64,000 nt of DNA from positions 32,177,120 to 32,241,119 of the forward strand of contig NC_044006.1 in NCBI RefSeq assembly GCF_900496995.4, in the 5' to 3' direction. The DNA is from Aquila chrysaetos chrysaetos. Taxonomy: Eukaryota; Chordata; Aves; Accipitriformes; Accipitridae. The position numbers and the translations under genes are program-made. This document shows, one piece after another, positions 21,732 through 36,700 of the stretch. The notes under the pieces were generated by a model. It saw only the letters and a program-made list of their open reading frames with translations, made no database searches and had not been told where the DNA came from. Within the stretch, counting starts at the first letter, position 1, and the number at the start of each line of letters is the position of its first letter.

Positions 21732-24700
21732 GTAAGTGGGTTTGATGCTTCAAGTAACTTGGGAAAAGGAATTTCAACATGCAAGATGCACTGTCATTCA
21801 TACATATATGTATTTAACCTAGTTAAACTCAAAATGTTGGTGGCATGAAAGTTTAGCCCATTTTCCTTTGCAGGCAGGAACTCCTTTTGCTTGAAGTAAG
21901 GTTTAAAAAGTGATCCTTCTAATATGCTCCTGTGTGGCGCAGTGCACTTAATTGGGTGTGGAAAATACATATTTATGCTTTTTCTTGCTTCAGGATGATG
22001 TTGTTTTAATAATGGAATGCAACTGCTTTTTGATTCGTCATTAAAATCTTTTATTTGGCTTTTTGCCAACAAGTGGGCAATGTTAGCAAGAGTTACTTAT
22101 GTTACAACTCTCTTTAAACTGTGCAGCATCAAGGTGGCTGGTAATTTTCTCTTAAAACTGGCTGATGATTAAGATAATAAAGCTATTACCAAGCCAAGAC
22201 AAGAAAGTATTGGAAGAGTAGTTTGGCAGTAAACAAGGAGCCCATATACATTTAGAAAAGGGGGTTAATGAGTGTAAAAAATGACATTCTGGAAGTGAGA
22301 TGTGTCAGGCTGAAATGAAGAGTTTCCAAAAGCCAATCTGAGTTAGATTTCACAACAGAAATCAGAAGACAAGGAAAGCGTCAGCAGTGGGCAAAGCTTA
22401 AGAGTGTAGCTAGTCCCAGAACAAAACAAGTAACTTGCTTCTCTTTGGAATGTGAACATCGATGTTGGACCATGGCTACACAGGCTGAAGAACTCATGGG
22501 GTTTAGAATATGGAAACTTTGTGAAGAAGCATTTGTTCTGCCTTCTCCCTCACCCCTCCATCTGTTTGGAGCTAAGGAGCAGACCATGTGTTGCAGGTAC
22601 AACAGGGCTGACCCAGTGTGCTGTGGCTGTGGACTGTGTAACAACTTTTAGCTCCTGCCCTCAGCACAGATTGGCATTGGCAATTGCTGAAACAGCAGGG
22701 CAGCCCCGAACAGCCACTGGTATATTCCACGGTCAGTACGGAAGAATTAGGAGATGGGAGTCAGGATAGATCACGCCAGGCTAACTTGATATTTCTGTGC
22801 AAAAACAACTGATTTCTGAAAATGAGAAAGGCAGGAAAGTTCTCATTTTTGTGTTCCTCTGACACTTCTAAGCTTGCCATCTCCCACCAGCCACCTCTTT
22901 TCTCCTCGACCCATGTGGAGCATAAGAATTTTTGATATGGGGATTGTTGGTACTCAGACGTACTGAAAGGCCCTTTGGGGTGAAGAGCTGCCTGGCCAGG
23001 GGCATGCAAAAATAAAGGATGAACAGAAATTACAGGAGATGTAAAACATATTTGAATTCTAGGAAACCTTTCTAGAGGATATGAACGTATAAACAGCCTT
23101 ATTGTCAGTATGCAGGTTTCATGTCACCTTTGGGTTTGCCTAACATAACTACATGTTAGATTTTCTTAGATTTAGTAACTATTCATCGCAAGATCTGTGA
23201 GTTAACTGTATATTTTATATTTTATGTGTAGTGTAGAGTGATAATAATAGGCTCCGCATTAATATGCACACACATGCACACAAACATACTTCCTGAATAC
23301 ATCAGCAGTTAGAAGAAAGATGCCTACTTTAATGTTCTTAAAACCTCCATTGTTTCTTGCTGAAGCAGCCTATGTCTATTACAGACACCAACCTTGCACC
23401 TCTGGCAGAAACATCCAACTGTACTCAGCAGCCGCCAGCATTGTGTCTATATGGCTGTGGTTGTGTCTATGTTGTAGGTGTGCATGAGATCCTTGAGTGT
23501 GCACTAGCCCCAGCCTGCCCATTGCTCTCATTTCCTGAGGCAATGGGAGATGGTGAGCATGCATCTACTCATAGGCACTGTGGGAAATGAGCAGACTGGC
23601 ACCTGAGGGTGGAATCTGGCATCATTAGCATGACAATGTAGACACACCCCTTCTAATAAAAAGTTAGTGGCGGCAAAAGACCAGGCAGTTCTTGAGGAAA
23701 ACACAGAATTTTCATGTAGCGTAATCTAGTTGATGAAATGAGATTTTATGAGGAGTCTCAACTGATTCAGGGCTTCAGGCCTTAAGACAGAATCACTGAA
23801 TCCTTTCACATTCCTTAAGCATTTCCCATTTTGTTGTTTCAGGATGCTCACCAGAACCCCAAGCGTTGTTGCCCAAGTCTTCCTTCTTCTAAGCATAGTT
23901 CTTGTCATTGCTATTGCAGTGATTCAGTTAAATCAGCAACAGATCCTCTCCCCAGGGCTTAAGGTAAGTCTTAGAATACCTAAGGAAGGAGAACAATGTT
24001 TTGAACTGATATTTAATGATGTTCCTTTCTAAACTAATTGTTGTGGGGTGATTCAAATGAGCTTACAGTCATAGATTAATGTTTAATCACATCTTCATCA
24101 TGGGAAAACTGAAGCTGAGAGAAAAAGAGAATTGGTCAAGATCACAGAGTCAGAGGAAAAGCATTCCTTGATTCCCTTTCTGTAATGCCCACCACACAAT
24201 GTCTTCTCCAGGACTGAAAGGCCAAGCGAGGAGAAAATGCCACTGCTTTTTTAATTTTTGCCAGAGATTGGAAATAATTTTAAAATAATTTTGAAGTGGG
24301 AAATACCTGGAGTTTAAATTCTGCCCCCAAGCACAGCTAGGAATTTCATGCTGAAATCTTTGCAAACTGCTCCTGTGGATCAAAAGCATTTGGGCTGTAA
24401 GTGTGCACTTCATGATTTACCACATGTTGGGACTTGCTGGATGTTAACAGAAGCAACATAGCTTCATGAGGAGGGGCAGAACAAACTGGAAAAGACAAAC
24501 TGAAATACTCTGGAATTCGGGCTTTGCCTTGTGCTGCTGGAGTATGTGTGCAGTTATTCCTCAGTGAGATGTACACAATTGAGGACAAAGCTGTAGAAAT
24601 TAGCCTTCTAGAGATGCTGTGCAGTCTGGCATTTTGAGTTCTTTGGTTTTTCTCACGATAGCTACAAGCATATAAACCTTGTCAGATCCTTCTTTGAAGT

Positions 24701-27700
24701 CCTTTCTACCTTTCCCTCTGCTTATGTATTTAACTGGATAGTTCACATACTGATGGCGATAGGCTAATGTCTCATTACACTGCATGGGATTACAAACACC
24801 TTTGGCTTTGTCTGAATCATTTGGTGGTGTATGAGTCAGACAATGGGATAAAACTGTATTCTGATACCAGTTTTATGTGTTTGTGTGGTGTGGCAGGGTG
24901 TGTGTGCTGGGATCTTGCATGGGGACACAGTGCTTCAAGCTTACTCCCTGTTACGCCCCAAATTGCTTGCAGCAGCCTTACATCCTGCCAATTTTCATGC
25001 AAGGCAAGGCTGGACTGACACGTAGGCTGAAGCCACTATCTAAAAGACAGCCTACACATCACTTGTGTTTGTCATTAGTTCAGTTACACATTCAGAATGA
25101 TAAAATTGTCTACCTTACTCTTTGAGCAAACCATCTGGAGCTGGTTGAGGTCAGGAGGTCTGCTTCCTGAATCATAACAGCTTCATGGCTGGTCCTGGAG
25201 GAAGACTGGTGGTTCCTCTGCTAGGTGCCTTGGCTTTAAATTTCTTTTTGGGCTGTAAGCCTGCCAATGCAGAAAATCCCAGCTGATTTGGAGGACCCTG
25301 TGTTTGATTCCTGAGATTCTGGGTAGTGCTCAGTGAGTGATTAACACTCGCAGGAAGTAATTCTTCAGGAGCAGAGGGAGGACTTTGGTATGCCAGTGTG
25401 AAATCCTCCAGTAGTTAGTTGATATGATGGAGCCTGGAAATGGCAGTGTCCTGAAGTTAGTGATTGATTAAAATTAAATATGGCAGTAACATGATTAAAA
25501 CAGACTTACTCTTTATAAATGGCCTTGTTCTTCTTCTGGCTCTTCTCCATGAAACCAAAGCAGCAACTGAAGGATAACTGGAGTTTGTGTTATCTGCTTC
25601 ATAATAGCTCTTTCCCAGGATGCGCGTTTAGAGCATCCAGGTTCGTTCCTTTGTGGTACAAGAGATAAATTATCTGCTACACCACTGATGTTTTAAAGTG
25701 TTGTTGCAGAATTAAATATTTTGGTTCCTTAGTGGTTGGGTATCTGAAGATTCAGCCAGTGATTTGTGAAGGAAGGACCTGCCCATGTGCATGAGGCTGA
25801 GGCACTGAAAGAACTTATGACTCACTGGCACACAATGTGAAGTCAGAAGACTGATGAAGAGAGCACAAACATCCTTAGTGACATAGTTTGTGAAGAAGTC
25901 CAGAATTGTAAATGATGCTAGCTCTGAATGTAATGAGCCTTTGTTGTAGTGGTTTGATAGTAGTATCCATGGAGCCTTTCACCTTTTAGTTGATCAGGGT
26001 AAGTATCACCTGGATAAATATAAATTTTCATTATCTAACAGTCCTCTAGGAAACAGACTAGACTGGTATTGCTGGTAGTTCTTTGGAGGCCAGGAGTTTG
26101 TAGGATTACAGTGGAAGCTGGGAACTAATGAGGTGTGGAAGCTGAATGGTTTGCCACCTGAAGCAGTGATCTTTCTCAGTTAGACCTGAGGCTCCCCAGG
26201 GAGGCAGTGGGATGAAATTTATTGGCCTGCTGCAGGGCCTCTTACTGCTTTGCAGCTAGATGGAGGCTCTCATTTTTCAGTATTGTCAGGCTCCTGGGCA
26301 TCTGTCTTTTTTTAAAGAAAAAAAGTTGACAGAAAAATGAACCCTACACTGTGATTCCTACCAATTAGATGACTTTGGAAGAGGGGCCCAGCTAAACATC
26401 CTTTCAGGGGTCATAAAGAGGTGTTGTGGTTTAACCCCCGCCAGCAACTAAGCACCACGCAGCTGCTCACTCACTTCCCCCCCGCCCAGTGGGAGATGGG
26501 GAAAATCGGGAAAAGAAGTAAAACTCATGGGTTGAGATAAGAACAGGTTCATAGAACAGAAAGGAAGAAACTAATAATGATAATAAGAACAATAATAAAA
26601 TGACAATAATAATAATAATAATAATAAAAGAATTGGAATATACAAAACAAGTGATGCACAACGCAATTGCTCACCACTCACTGACTGATGCCCAGTTACT
26701 CCCCAAGCAGCGATATCTCCCCAGGCTAACTCCCCCCAGTTTATATACTGGGCATGACATTACATGGTATGGAACACCTCTTTGGCCACTTTGGGTCAGC
26801 TGCCCTGGCTGTGTCCCCTCACAACTTCTTGTGCCCCTCCAGCCTTCTTGCTGGCTGGGCAAGAGAAGCTGAAAAATCCTTGACTTAGTCTAAACACTAC
26901 TTAGCAACAGCTAAAAACATCAGTGTGTTCTCAATATTATTCTTGTACTAAATCCAAAACAAAACACTATACCAGCTACTAGAAAGAAAATTAACTCTAT
27001 CCCAGCCAAAACCAGGACAAGAGCATAGGCAAAATTGTGGTTTTCTTCCCTTCGTGCAGTTTGCCTTCCGAGTTGCTACGGTTTTCTGCTGCCATAAAAG
27101 ATGGGAAAGGGGGAAAGACTGGTCTGGTGAGCAGTAGAATGGGAGGGAGAAACCTGTCCTTCAATCCCACAGAGAGTCCAAGTGACCTGGGACAAGTCAC
27201 TTAAATATTTCTCATTTACTTCATAAATAAACATGGGGTGATATTGATTGTCTTTCCCTCTTTGTTGTCTCACACTCTGGCACAACCTGTTGTCAGTGGC
27301 AAACTCTCAGGTGGACTGCCTAAACCACTCAAAGGGAGAGGTTTATGGGGCAATTAGAAAAGAACCAGAATGTTACATCATTCTCACTGTGGACTATTAT
27401 GTACTTTACCTCTTTGCTCGTAGCTTCATGGATCCCTTGTGCATCCTTGAATCTAAAGCCTGCGCTTAAGTATCAACCCTTCAGTGTGCAGGCAGTGTAG
27501 CTGGGATAATGGGAAATGAACTTGCTGCAAAATCAGGTCATAACACAGTGTTATCTATGTGTCAGTGTGGATTCTGAACCTGATGCTGAAAGGAAATGAG
27601 CATTCTCCACCCCCACTGAATTCATTATTGAAGATATGTAGTATGTTCTTTGTTTTGCAGCCAGATTCATTCTGTGCTTGGCTGTTGGATTCATGCCTAA

Positions 27701-30700
27701 GCACCTAACACTAGAATTAATCTCTCTTGTAAATATACTGTGCATACATTTTCTAAAGTGTTTGATGGTGCAAAGAAGTACAGCTGCATATGGGCCTTTA
27801 AGCTGTCACTGTTTGTTTCTTGATCTAATGTTGTTGGGTTTTTTTTCTCCCCAGTATGGAATAGTCCTTGATGCTGGATCCTCTCGGACTACAGTCTATG
27901 TCTATGAATGGCCAGCAGAAAAAGAAAATGACACGGGAGTAGTAAGCCAAACCTTCAAGTGCAATGTGAAAGGTGAGCTCAAATGGAAGTTCCTTATTTC
28001 TTTCTAGCCTCCAAAAAGAGGTTAACTGGAAGCTTATACAGTTTTTTTCTGCTGTGTTCCCTTTTCAGTGCTGGGAAGCTAGAACTGGTGAGACTATGTC
28101 TATATCTGTCAGCATCAGTCCTTCACCTACTGATACAGCAGGTGCTCTAATCTGCAATGGAGAGAGGAAATTTTAGCTAAACTGGATTTACTCCATTGCA
28201 GTGCATGATTGGTGCAGACAGAATTCTATCTACAGGGAATCAGGCCCTGTAAAAGTTTAGTCCTTGTGCCCTGAAATAGTTTCTTTTAAAAGGAAAGTAT
28301 AAAATATATTTTAAAATAGCTTGGAATAAAAAATCTTTGAGAAGAATGGGCATCTAGCCCTTGTTAGATGTTAGCCATTAATTTTGATGGAGGCAAAAAT
28401 GGGTGTCACCTATGCTATAGGAGTTTGACAAATTAGTTTTTATTTTCCGGAAGCCTTAGTGATGTTTAAAAAAAAAAAATCTTTGCTGTTTGAGTCAGGA
28501 TTCCTAGAGAAACAAGGCTTATGCAGTTCATCTGTAATTGTTCTGTAATTATTTGGAAAGAGGCAACCGAAGGGAAATTATGAAAGGCGTGCAGAAGGTG
28601 AACAGGAAGAGCTTCTCCATACTACAGAACTAGGGAGCGTCTAATAAAATTATCAAGTAAAATAGCTAAATTGCAGAACTGTTTCTGACAGGAGGTCATA
28701 GTTGTATCAAATATGCAGGTCTGGCCTTTGGCTCGGGAAGATCTATAGTTGTGCACTGCTAGAAGGTGTCCCATGACAAGTACCACTGGCTACCTGCCTT
28801 GTCTATTATGTGAGGTTTTGCATTGATTCCTCTCAGAGGGAGGATGCTGGACTAGACTGACTTTTGCTCACACTCCAGTATGATTAAGTATATGTTCTAA
28901 TAGCTTGTTGTGGATTCCTTCATAATAGCTTTTGAATCTCTTAGTCAACTTCAGTGACATTTGACTAAGCTTTCAAAGATACCAAAGTTCCACACATTTT
29001 ATAGAGACAGGTGGCCAGGCAGGGGAAATAAATCCACATTATTAAACAGTAGCTAGACCACAAGGGATTTCTACAGGAAGCCAGACTTCATAAATTCTGC
29101 TTGTCTGAGTAATGAGCTTTAGCTTGTCCTCTAAAATACTGACTTCAGCAGTACTGCTTTGTTTAGTGTACTGGTTTGGGTTTGCAAGTTAGGTAAGAGG
29201 AGAAGGTAGGGCAACTCAGGAAGTCTCAGTGCAGATTTTGTTATCTCTGATAATAACTTGATAATAACCGTGGCATTCAAAGATAATTTTTCCCTTTCCT
29301 TCTCTCCATGCAAAATCCTGCATCCCTCTCTGTGTCTGGAAATAGATCCTGGAGGTGTAGCCATAGAGGTCCATGAGTAACTAGGAAATGAGTAGAAGGC
29401 AATGGTTTCTTAACAGCACCAACATTTCCATTTTCAGCGTTAAATATATGTGTGGACATTCTTAGCAATTTTAGAACAAGGAAAGGAAAGTAAGTGTAAC
29501 ATGCACAGAAATAATGCACTGTCATGTGCCTGGTGGTGGGTCCTTACAGACTGCAGGAATGGTGGCCAGCCTGTTGAAGTGGGGGGTGCACTCTGCTAGC
29601 TCATGTCTTGACTCTTTAGGAATGTTGCCTTTAGGAATTCTGGTGTGAGAAAAATGCACAGAGAAACTGCATTATTCTTCCTCTTACAAAATGACAGAGG
29701 AGTACTTTGTGAATTTGTTTTAATTGGTTTAGATTTTGTTTTGCCTCTGGGGAATACAAAAAATTGTGAAATGAAGGAGTCCAAATTTCTGTGAACTGTT
29801 CAGGTCCAAAGGGGCCTTAACTGTAGTCAACCAAAGTACTCCTCATCCTCCAGTGTACAAAATCACCAGGGTTCGCTGCTCCAGTCTTGGGTGACTCTGC
29901 ACTGGAGGAGACAGGGCTTATGGCGGCAGGGACTGGTGAATACATCTGTCAGTGTTTCTTTAGTGACCCTCTAACTATAGCCTTAAGCGCTTAAATTGGA
30001 GGATGGTTTTGGGCATACTGAGAGGCAGATGTTCACAGACCTGCTGAACTTGAAAGTCAAATGATCAACTACTCTTTAAGTTCCATGGTGGTTTTATGAT
30101 TTCATTTCTGCCTTTATTAGGTACCTCTGCCCCTGTATGTAGGAGCCAGCCCCAGATCAAAACCCTTTCTATATAGTGCAATTAATCTGTCCTGGTCAGG
30201 CTCTAAGCATCGGCAAAGCAGGCAGTTGTCCTGAACAAAATGGTCACTGCCTTGTTACCTGCTCTGTTTGAACACTGGGAGATGGAGGTTGCTGCCACCA
30301 AGGGAGTGTGAGGCAACAGCAACTGCCGAGGATGTAAAACAGCAGTTGCTGCTCTGGTTTCCTCTGATAACAGCTTTCCTTCCAGCTTCAGGCCTGCCTG
30401 TGCTAGGCTTAAGACTTTTAGAAAGTCTTACTCCAAACCAGGGCTGTTAACTTCTAATGATGACATGGTAATGTTTATGTTTAAGTTCATACTGTGGGAA
30501 AGGGAGTGATGGAGTGTGGAGTCTGTAAAGTCTTACCTATTTCTTCTTCTGTTTTTATCAATGCAGTGTGGCCGAACATAAATGGTTTCTCATTTTAATT
30601 CCGTAAGAGCCAGCTTTTCTTAGCTTGGGATCAGGTTGTGAGAGAGATGGCTGTTACAGGAGAACTAGATGGAATTCTGGCACAGTTGTTCTCTGTGGGG

Positions 30701-33700
30701 CAATGGCTTCATGGGAATGCCTGGATTTCTCCCTTTGCTACTTCCTCAGCTAGGAAATTTTAGTAAGGAATGTTTTTATTCACACCCAAGTTGAGCCTTA
30801 ACAAGTTGAGGTCCTGCTGGTCCTTGGAGTGTTGAGCAAGGGAGGAAAGACTTTGATGTTAATTGTTCAAATAGTTATGCCTTGTGCAGCATGGTGAACT
30901 CTCATTCCTGCTACTTGAAGGCTTTGGAAATTTGGAAAGCTGTGATATACTTAGTAGTTCATGCACCAGCCTAGAGTTGGACCTCTATGACTTCAAGAGC
31001 CATTTGCGTGCATCTTGAAAATTCACCAGCAAGAAATTTCACCAGGAATTCCTTGCAGAAGCTTCTTTATTTTATTTTCAGTTGAGAGCATTGAGCTGTA
31101 GAGGTGCCATGGTGTCCACGACAGTTGCAGCAAACCCCATTAGAAAATCTTTGTCTTAGGTTATGGAAGGAGGGCTTTTCTATACTTTAGCCGATCAGAG
31201 AAATTTTGCATCCATTAGACATGCTATTTTCTACAGCATTTGCCATGAGTAAACCTATTTTCCTCATGAATATAGCACTGCTGTCATTGTGTTGTTACAT
31301 GGTTATACTGTATATCTTACTCTAGGTATGGTACTATAGGTGTATAAGTATACACACAGAAATACAGGCAAGCAGTTTGCCAGTATCTTCTCTGTCTCAC
31401 ACAGCTGAGGCAGTCACTACATTGTTTATTCCTTAAGCACTCGTAGTTTTCCACCATCCTATCCTTGTTTGCAGTTACAGGAGGGAGGGGGGAAATCTCT
31501 TTCTCTTAACACATTTGCTAATTGGGCTAATTTGTAGTTGGCAAAGCAGAATGAAATCAATCTACTTGTTCTCTTTTAGGCCCTGGTATATCCAGCTATG
31601 AGAGTAACCCTGGAGCTCTTGCCAAACCCTTTGATGACTGTCTGAATAAAGTCAAGGAGAGAATACCAGTTCATCTGCATAAAAACACTTCTGTTTATCT
31701 GGGGGCTACAGCTGGCATGAGATTACTGAGGTATGGCAGAAATTTGCACTCCTCTGTATGCGTACTAGCATAGCGGTTTGTGAAAACAGAATGTGAAAAA
31801 TGTACTGGATGCATTTTTATCCATTGGAAATTGGCCATCTCGAAAGGAAATGGAGCCCAGCCAATTTAATTTAATTAACTTTTTTGGTAGGGAAAGCAGG
31901 GCTGTATAAAAATCCTCTGTTATGCCATATTGAAAAGGAATGCTTGCTTTATTCTGGAGAAGGCAAGAGTTTAATTTTCTGTTCTATATCTGACTTAAAA
32001 TTCAGTGTTATGTAAACAGATAATGTTTGTGTGTATCTGTAGGCATCAAAGGTAGATTAAAGCTAGACACTGCAGAGTTTTCTGAGTGTGAATGTGGTGT
32101 AATGTGGCTTTTGGGGTCTGTCTGTGGCTTTAGCCCTGGCACAAACTGGCTTTTAATGTTTGTTCTGTGGCTAAACAGAGTGGAAGGAAAGACTCCAGGA
32201 CTGTTTTAACCAGTAGCTGTCATATAAGCACTCGGTTCACTAAAAAGAAAAGTATATATAAGAAACAAAACACCCATGAACTTGTGTGATAAAGAGTGAA
32301 GGTTGTACATAGTGGGGGAGTTACTTGCTGAAATGATGCTGGATACTTGGCTGTTCCCTATCATAAGCTTCACTTTTAGGGAAACAATGTCTGGTTTTTA
32401 TTAGGTGATTGTAGGAGTTTTCTTGAGTTGCTAGTCAGTGAACAATAAACATGAAATTGCCTTTCCAGATGCTCAGTGTCTCATGTTTTGTGAATTGCTT
32501 AGGTTGCAAAATGAAACGGCAGCCAATGAAGTCCTTGCAAGCATTCAAAACTACTTCAGAGCACAACCTTTTGAATTTAGGGGTGCAGAAATCATAACTG
32601 GGCCAGAGGAAGGGGTGTATGGATGGATAACAGCCAACTATTTAATGGGCAATTTCTTAGAGGTGTGTGGAAAAAACTGCATGCTTTTCTTTTCACTGTT
32701 TCTCTCTTACAAATGAGAAGTTTGAGAGGACATGCCTGTTAAAACATCATAGCATCGTAGCCAGAACTTCCATTTTGCACTGAAATACATAACAGGGCCT
32801 TTTGTGGCAGCAATAGAACAAAGCAAACATAAATCAAAGAATGTGATGTTACAGGAATTTGATATGGCAAAGGTAAAATTGTTGATCCACAAAATAGGAC
32901 TCTTCCCTAAATGTCATCGGATGCCTTACCTAGAAACAGAAGCTGGATTGCTTTTAAATGCATTGGTATGTTAAGTGTGACAGGTGTTGATTGTCTTGAC
33001 AGTGGTGCCAACTAAAGATGTTTTCTTCTGCTTTTCTGTGACTTCCTCAGGTGGTTGCTGTCCCTGCAGCTCTACTGGTAAAGGACCTGCACAGCTTAGG
33101 GGTCTCCAAATTGTTTGGCAGTGTTGGCTTGCTTGTCTTAAGCAGACAAGACTGAAGCAGTGAAGGTGGTTAAGTTGGTGTGGCCAAATGTGCCTCAGCT
33201 GAGCCAGAAATCACTCATACACAGTTCATTCCAATACTGCTGGCAAGCTGCAGGCTATGAGCAGTGGGCTGTGATACCAACTGTCTTGTGCAGAAAAAAG
33301 TGATACCAATATAAAAATACTTATGCCATCCTTGAACTCAGAATAGGGTTAGGCAGGAGACTCATAGCAGAGGGAGTCAAATGTGTTGGAAGATCCCTTT
33401 TTATATATAGATTTTCAGTATAATTTCATTCTCAGTAGAAGCTGTACCAAGATGATCAACAACTGCTCATCTGCATTCATGGCAGCAGTGTGCTGCCCTT
33501 GGCATTAACTGCACTTCTTCCAGATAGTCTTGCTAGGTTGAAGGAAATTTCAACCAAACCCCTGAGTATTGTTAGCTGTCCTGGTTGAATGGTTCCTGTT
33601 AGATCATGGCAATTAGTAAGCAGGAATTAGTTGTTGGTGATCTGAGTGATAGCTCATGGTGAATGTGTTGTTGACTCTTGCAAAGTTAAGAAAAATGGTA

Positions 33701-36700
33701 TTGGAATCACACATTCTGGAACAGTTTTTCTCATCGTGTGCATTTCATGCAACAAAAATGACGTCATGAGGCTTCAGGGTGGTGTCAGTCTTCTACCACA
33801 TGAATTTTAATAATCCAAAGATCAAATTCCATATGGCAGATTCATAAGGACTACTGAAGGCACTGGAAGACACTGTGAAGCCAGTTTAGTATAGGGAATT
33901 GCATGAAGACCTATGTGTGGAATATCACTAGTAGGAGAGAGAAATTTTTACCATTCTTGTGACAGTAGGCTAAGAGTCAAATTCTGCTAGGGACTGTTAA
34001 TGGCAATCTTTTACTGTAGAATTTTCTTGTGAGTGTTTTTGCTAGCCCATAAAGTTTCTTTTCCCTTCTTGTGCATACATTCATATCATTATGCTCAGTA
34101 AATAATACTACAGTAAATACTGAGATAGATAATCATAAAAAAATCTGTATTCTGCAGTGTGACTCTGTAGATCAAGTACAGAATTTGGGGGATGTTTTGG
34201 GTAATAGGGAAAAATGCCAGCTGAATGGATCAGATTTATTGCTACGACAGTTTCAGTGAAGGAAATGTGCAGATTATGGGTCCTTGTTCTTTCAACTTTG
34301 GAGCATTCATTTGGCTTTTCTGTGGTTTTTTTCACCCTATTTTCACTCTCTTTTTCTGTGTGATCTCTTGATATTCTATTCCTTTTATAATTCTTCCTGC
34401 CTTGAAATAAGCAAATCTTCATACTAATTCCATCCAGATTTGTGGGTATCTGGACTTCAATTCCCTGCATTCTAGTACAGATATTGATCTGGCTAGTCCT
34501 GTGCTTTGATCATTGTGCTGTCCCCTGAGTTGAAAGCTACACTGCATTCCTTTTTCCATCTTTCAAGATCATTTCACTCTGTGAAAGTACATCCCTCTTA
34601 TGTAAAAAAAATCTGCATTTTTTCCTCAGAGCTAAGATTTTTTTGAAAGGGTGCAGGACAAAGAGGGGGGGGGAACTCTCAAAAAGTTAAGAGTAGAAAA
34701 GCCTGAAGGGCGAACAAGCAGATGATATTTCTAATTAGCCTTGGTTTTATTTTTACATGTAGAGAAACCTTTGGAGGACATGGGTCCGCCCTTACAGAAA
34801 AGAGACTATGGGGGCACTGGATCTTGGAGGAGCTTCCACTCAAATTTCATTTATCCCAGAGGACTCTCAGGAGAACTTCAATAGCACCTTGCAAGTGAAG
34901 TTGTATGGTTACAACTACAATGTCTACACTCACAGCTTCCAGTGCTACGGAAGAGATGAAGCTGAGAAAAGGCTTTTAGCATTGCTGCTCCAGGTCTGTT
35001 TAAGACGCTTTGCTATGTTGGTCTTGCAGGTGTTCAGTAATTGTCTGAGCAGGTTCTTAGGCTTGTGTTCGCTTCCCTTTGGTGGAGTTAGGAGACCCCA
35101 ATAAGAGCTCTTACGTGCTTAGTTGTGAACAAATGCACTTAGGTTTCATACAAAGACCTTCATATTTGTTAAAAATTGGTGAGAGTTTTGTACCATTTGA
35201 CAAAAAGGCCCAACTAGTCCTGTAAGTGTTCTGCTGATCTTGCCAATGATTTTTTGAGAAAGGAGTATCTATGACTTAAAATGATCAGCAATGTTGTACT
35301 GATCGGCCATGACAGAGAAGAAAACAAAAATACATGCATATGTGGTTTAAAAAGATTCCCATAGTTATTGTCAAATTAGGTCTTTCTTGCTTTTGAGTAG
35401 CCTTTATTGTTTGGGGTTTTTGTTTTTGTTTTTGTTTTTTTTTTTTCCAGAAATCAAACACCAGTTCCAATGTGGATAATCCATGTTACCCTCAGAATTA
35501 TAATACTGTATTAATGATCAAGTACTTCTCTGGCAGCCTTTGTACACAGTCTCTGAGACCAGCAAATTACTACCCAAACCAGCTTGTGAACTTCCATGGA
35601 ACAGGAGACCCAGGTCTGTGCCAGGAGATGGTTTCTCTATTGTTTAACTTCACTGCTTGCAGAGACAGAGAAGACTGTCCATTTAATGGAATACATCAGC
35701 CAAAAGCTAAAGGGAATTTTGTGGTAGGTTTGCAAACACAGCATTTCTTCTTGAGCTTGCTTGCTTTTGATTTCTGTAGTTCTGAAAGTAACAGACCTGT
35801 CATCTACTCCTTTTCTATAGGCTTTCTCAGGATTCTACTATACAATTAATGCTTTGAATTTATCTGGGCACTTTTCCCTAGCTGAATTTAATTCAAGTAT
35901 GTGGTTTTTCTGTTCACAGAACTGGGCACAGGTAAGTAGGTTGGTTTTTTGTTTGTTTGTTTGTGGGGTTTGTTTTGTTTTGTTTTTTCTTTTGTATCTG
36001 TAAAAGGGAAATATAAAAAGAATATGGACTGGACAAGTATTCAGAACTTTTCAGAAGGTCTGTATCAACATCAGTGTTTGTTTTCCCACTACGCTTCAAA
36101 CCATGTAGTATTTTTAGCATGCTTAAAACTTGGACTGGGTTTCGAAATTTCATTTCACAGTTTTAACCATGCTATAAAGATGACATGGAAAATTTAGGAA
36201 CCATAACATCCTCGATCTTTTATGTGCAGTTTTATGTTTATTTTCATTTTTTACTGCATAAACTGGATTACTGTCAGGGTCTTTCTTTTTCTAAATCTCC
36301 CTATCTAATTGTCCACAACTTTACTTGGTGTTTCTGAAAAATGCTAATCAATTCTAATTAGAATCCAAAGTATTCTCTAGTTATGAAAAACAAATGCTTT
36401 TGGTTTTTATAATTTACATGTTTTTAAAAAACCTTTTGCTTTCAGCTCCAGTTTATGCTGCCTAAATTTGAAGAAATATATGCTAGATCCTACTGTTTTT
36501 CAGCCAATTTCATTTATTACTTGCTTGTATATGGTTACAACTTCAATGCAGAAACTTGGCCACAGATACATTTTCAAAAGGAGGTGAGTAATAATCATTT
36601 CCTCTTACTGCTACTTTAATCCAAGGAATTTTAGAAGGAGACACAAAATGCAGCAGTCTACAAAGATATAATGGTTGTAAACAGCCTTTGTAAATGATTG